The notes below the pieces were generated by a model. That model saw only the letters and a list, made by a program, of their open reading frames with translations. It did not search any database and was not told the origin of the DNA. The translations under genes were made by a program, and so were the position numbers. 12,268 nucleotides of DNA from Candidatus Saccharimonadota bacterium (lineage in GTDB: Bacteria > Patescibacteriota > Saccharimonadia > Saccharimonadales > Saccharimonadaceae). Every line of letters begins with the position of its first letter. Position 1 is the first letter of the stretch. The stretch is from NCBI GenBank assembly GCA_017421685.1, contig JAFOHW010000025.1, positions 1 to 12,268 on the forward strand, in the 5' to 3' direction. This document shows, one piece after another, positions 11,451 through 12,268 of this stretch.

Positions 11451-11837
11451 ATGGCTAGAATAGCTAGTGTTGTTATCCCTTCCGATAAACAGGTTTGGAT
11501 TGCATTAACCTATGTTTATGGGATTGGACGAACAACTTCAAAGAAAATCCTTGCGGAGGCTAAAATCGAGCCTACCACTCGGGTGAAAGATCTCACCGAG
11601 GCTGACGAACAGAAAATCAACGACATTATTTCGAAGAAATATCATGTTGAAGGGGATTTGAAGCGCCTCGTGAGTAATAATATTAAACGAATTAAAGACA
11701 TTAATTCATATAAGGGAATGCGTCACAAGGCTAAATTACCAGTCAACGGCCAGCGTACTCGAACGAATGCACGTACTCGTAAGGGTAAGGCGATCGCGGT
11801 TGGTGGGGCACAACCTAAAGCTGCAAGCAAGACTTAA
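11451..11837 (+). CDS. rpsM: 30S ribosomal protein S13
   Basis: S13 sits in the 30S head and contacts the P-site tRNA and the inter-subunit bridge B1. The 128-residue product is of normal length. Family marks are clear: [30 protein letters not shown] (helix-two-turn-helix), [29 protein letters not shown], and the basic [13 protein letters not shown] tail. The frequent Cys in the family's GCYRG motif is Ser here (NSYKG). No good Shine-Dalgarno precedes the ATG; with the rpmJ stop five bases upstream, translation is probably coupled to rpmJ. Confidence 0.98.
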   Translation: MARIASVVIPSDKQVWIALTYVYGIGRTTSKKILAEAKIEPTTRVKDLTEADEQKINDIISKKYHVEGDLKRLVSNNIKRIKDINSYKGMRHKAKLPVNGQRTRTNARTRKGKAIAVGGAQPKAASKT

Positions 11838-11846
11838 GGAGTTAAC

Positions 11847-12268
11847 ATGGCAGAAGAAGAAATTAAAGATACGACTGTTGTCGAGACGACTGAAGCTCCG
11901 GTTACCCCAAAAGCTAAGGCGTCGAAGAAAGGAAAGCGAATCGTTAACTCTGGAGCGGTTCACATTCAAGCAACTTTCAATAACACGATTATTAGTGTTA
12001 CTGATAAGACTGGCGGAGTTTTATCCGCTTCTAGCGCTGGAGCAAACGGTTTTAGGGGTTCCAAGAAAGGAACTGCATTTGCGGCTGGAGTCGCAGCGGA
12101 GAAAGCTTTAGAAATTGCAAAGAAAAATCACGCTTTAAATTCGGTAGACGTTTACGTTTCGGGAATTGGTTTAGGGCGGGATGCAGCAATCAGGGCGATT
12201 TCAACGGTTGGAATTAAGATTGATAGTATTACTGACGTAACCCCAATCGCGCATGGTGGTGTGCGACC
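11847..12268 (+). CDS. rpsK: 30S ribosomal protein S11 (3' partial)
   Basis: S11 lies on the 30S platform near the mRNA exit and Shine-Dalgarno helix. 140 codons are visible before the window ends, with no stop. AAGGAG (11836-11841), overlapping the rpsM stop, lies five bases before the ATG. Residues 1-35 are an N-terminal extension, first acidic then Ala/Lys-rich. The core follows with HIQATFNNTIISVTD, AGANGFRGSKKGT and VAAEKALE. The family's K-G-P-G-P-G-R loop reads SGIGLGR, and the strongly conserved H-N-G-C-R-P near the end reads H-G-G-V-R-P. The missing part should be only about five to fifteen residues. Confidence 0.97.
   Translation, partial: MAEEEIKDTTVVETTEAPVTPKAKASKKGKRIVNSGAVHIQATFNNTIISVTDKTGGVLSASSAGANGFRGSKKGTAFAAGVAAEKALEIAKKNHALNSVDVYVSGIGLGRDAAIRAISTVGIKIDSITDVTPIAHGGVR

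Noticed and set aside
1..12268. Mobile elements, CRISPR arrays, attachment sites, tRNA genes or a replication origin
   Set aside because: No direct-repeat array, transposase, tRNA cloverleaf or DnaA-box cluster was seen on either strand.

Overview
This is a dense bacterial housekeeping window. Ten complete or partial genes of the translation, transcription and secretion machinery are recognisable, all on the + strand, and a short unassigned gene end enters from the left. The organism looks like a member of the Candidate Phyla Radiation (Patescibacteria), with Saccharibacteria (TM7) the best guess. That is an inference from the very divergent but complete RpoB/RpoC, the cysteine-free L36, a sortase within a ribosomal/secretion cluster, the standard genetic code (no in-frame TGA) and TAA stops on every gene. 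The sequence alone does not prove it.

Layout: 1-86 C-terminal end of an unidentified protein, then a terminator; 198-590 rpsP (S16 with an acidic tail), then a terminator; 707-1159 khpA-type KH protein with a very acidic tail; 1160-1503 a non-coding stretch holding a consensus promoter, a candidate ~95-nt structured small RNA with its own terminator, then a second promoter and a ~170-nt folded rpoB leader; 1504-4884 rpoB; 4886-8719 rpoC, one base after rpoB; an 18-bp inverted repeat acting as terminator; 8791-10224 secY; 10208-10894 a membrane-anchored sortase overlapping the secY end; 10959-11183 infA; a 145-nt AT-rich leader; 11329-11445 rpmJ; 11451-11837 rpsM; 11847-end rpsK (cut by the window edge). 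The order secY, (sortase), infA, rpmJ, rpsM, rpsK is the classical spc/alpha ribosomal order, but adk and map are missing between secY and infA and a sortase takes their place. rpoBC sits directly upstream of secY instead of following rplJL.

No defence, mobile or CRISPR element is present. The most unusual content is in the core enzymes. RpoC has lost the cysteines of both bacterial zinc sites. Its trigger loop carries Asp and Lys where bacteria have Arg and Phe. The catalytic NADFDGD motif reads NADYDGD, and RpoB has Asp-Asp for the active-site Glu-Asp pair. L36 is also the zinc-free form, and the whole window encodes only about eight cysteines. Together with the unexplained RNA between khpA and rpoB, this suggests a lineage whose transcription and translation cores have drifted to a zinc-free, cysteine-poor state. 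Most promoters here share an extended -10 (TGn before the -10) with a weak -35.
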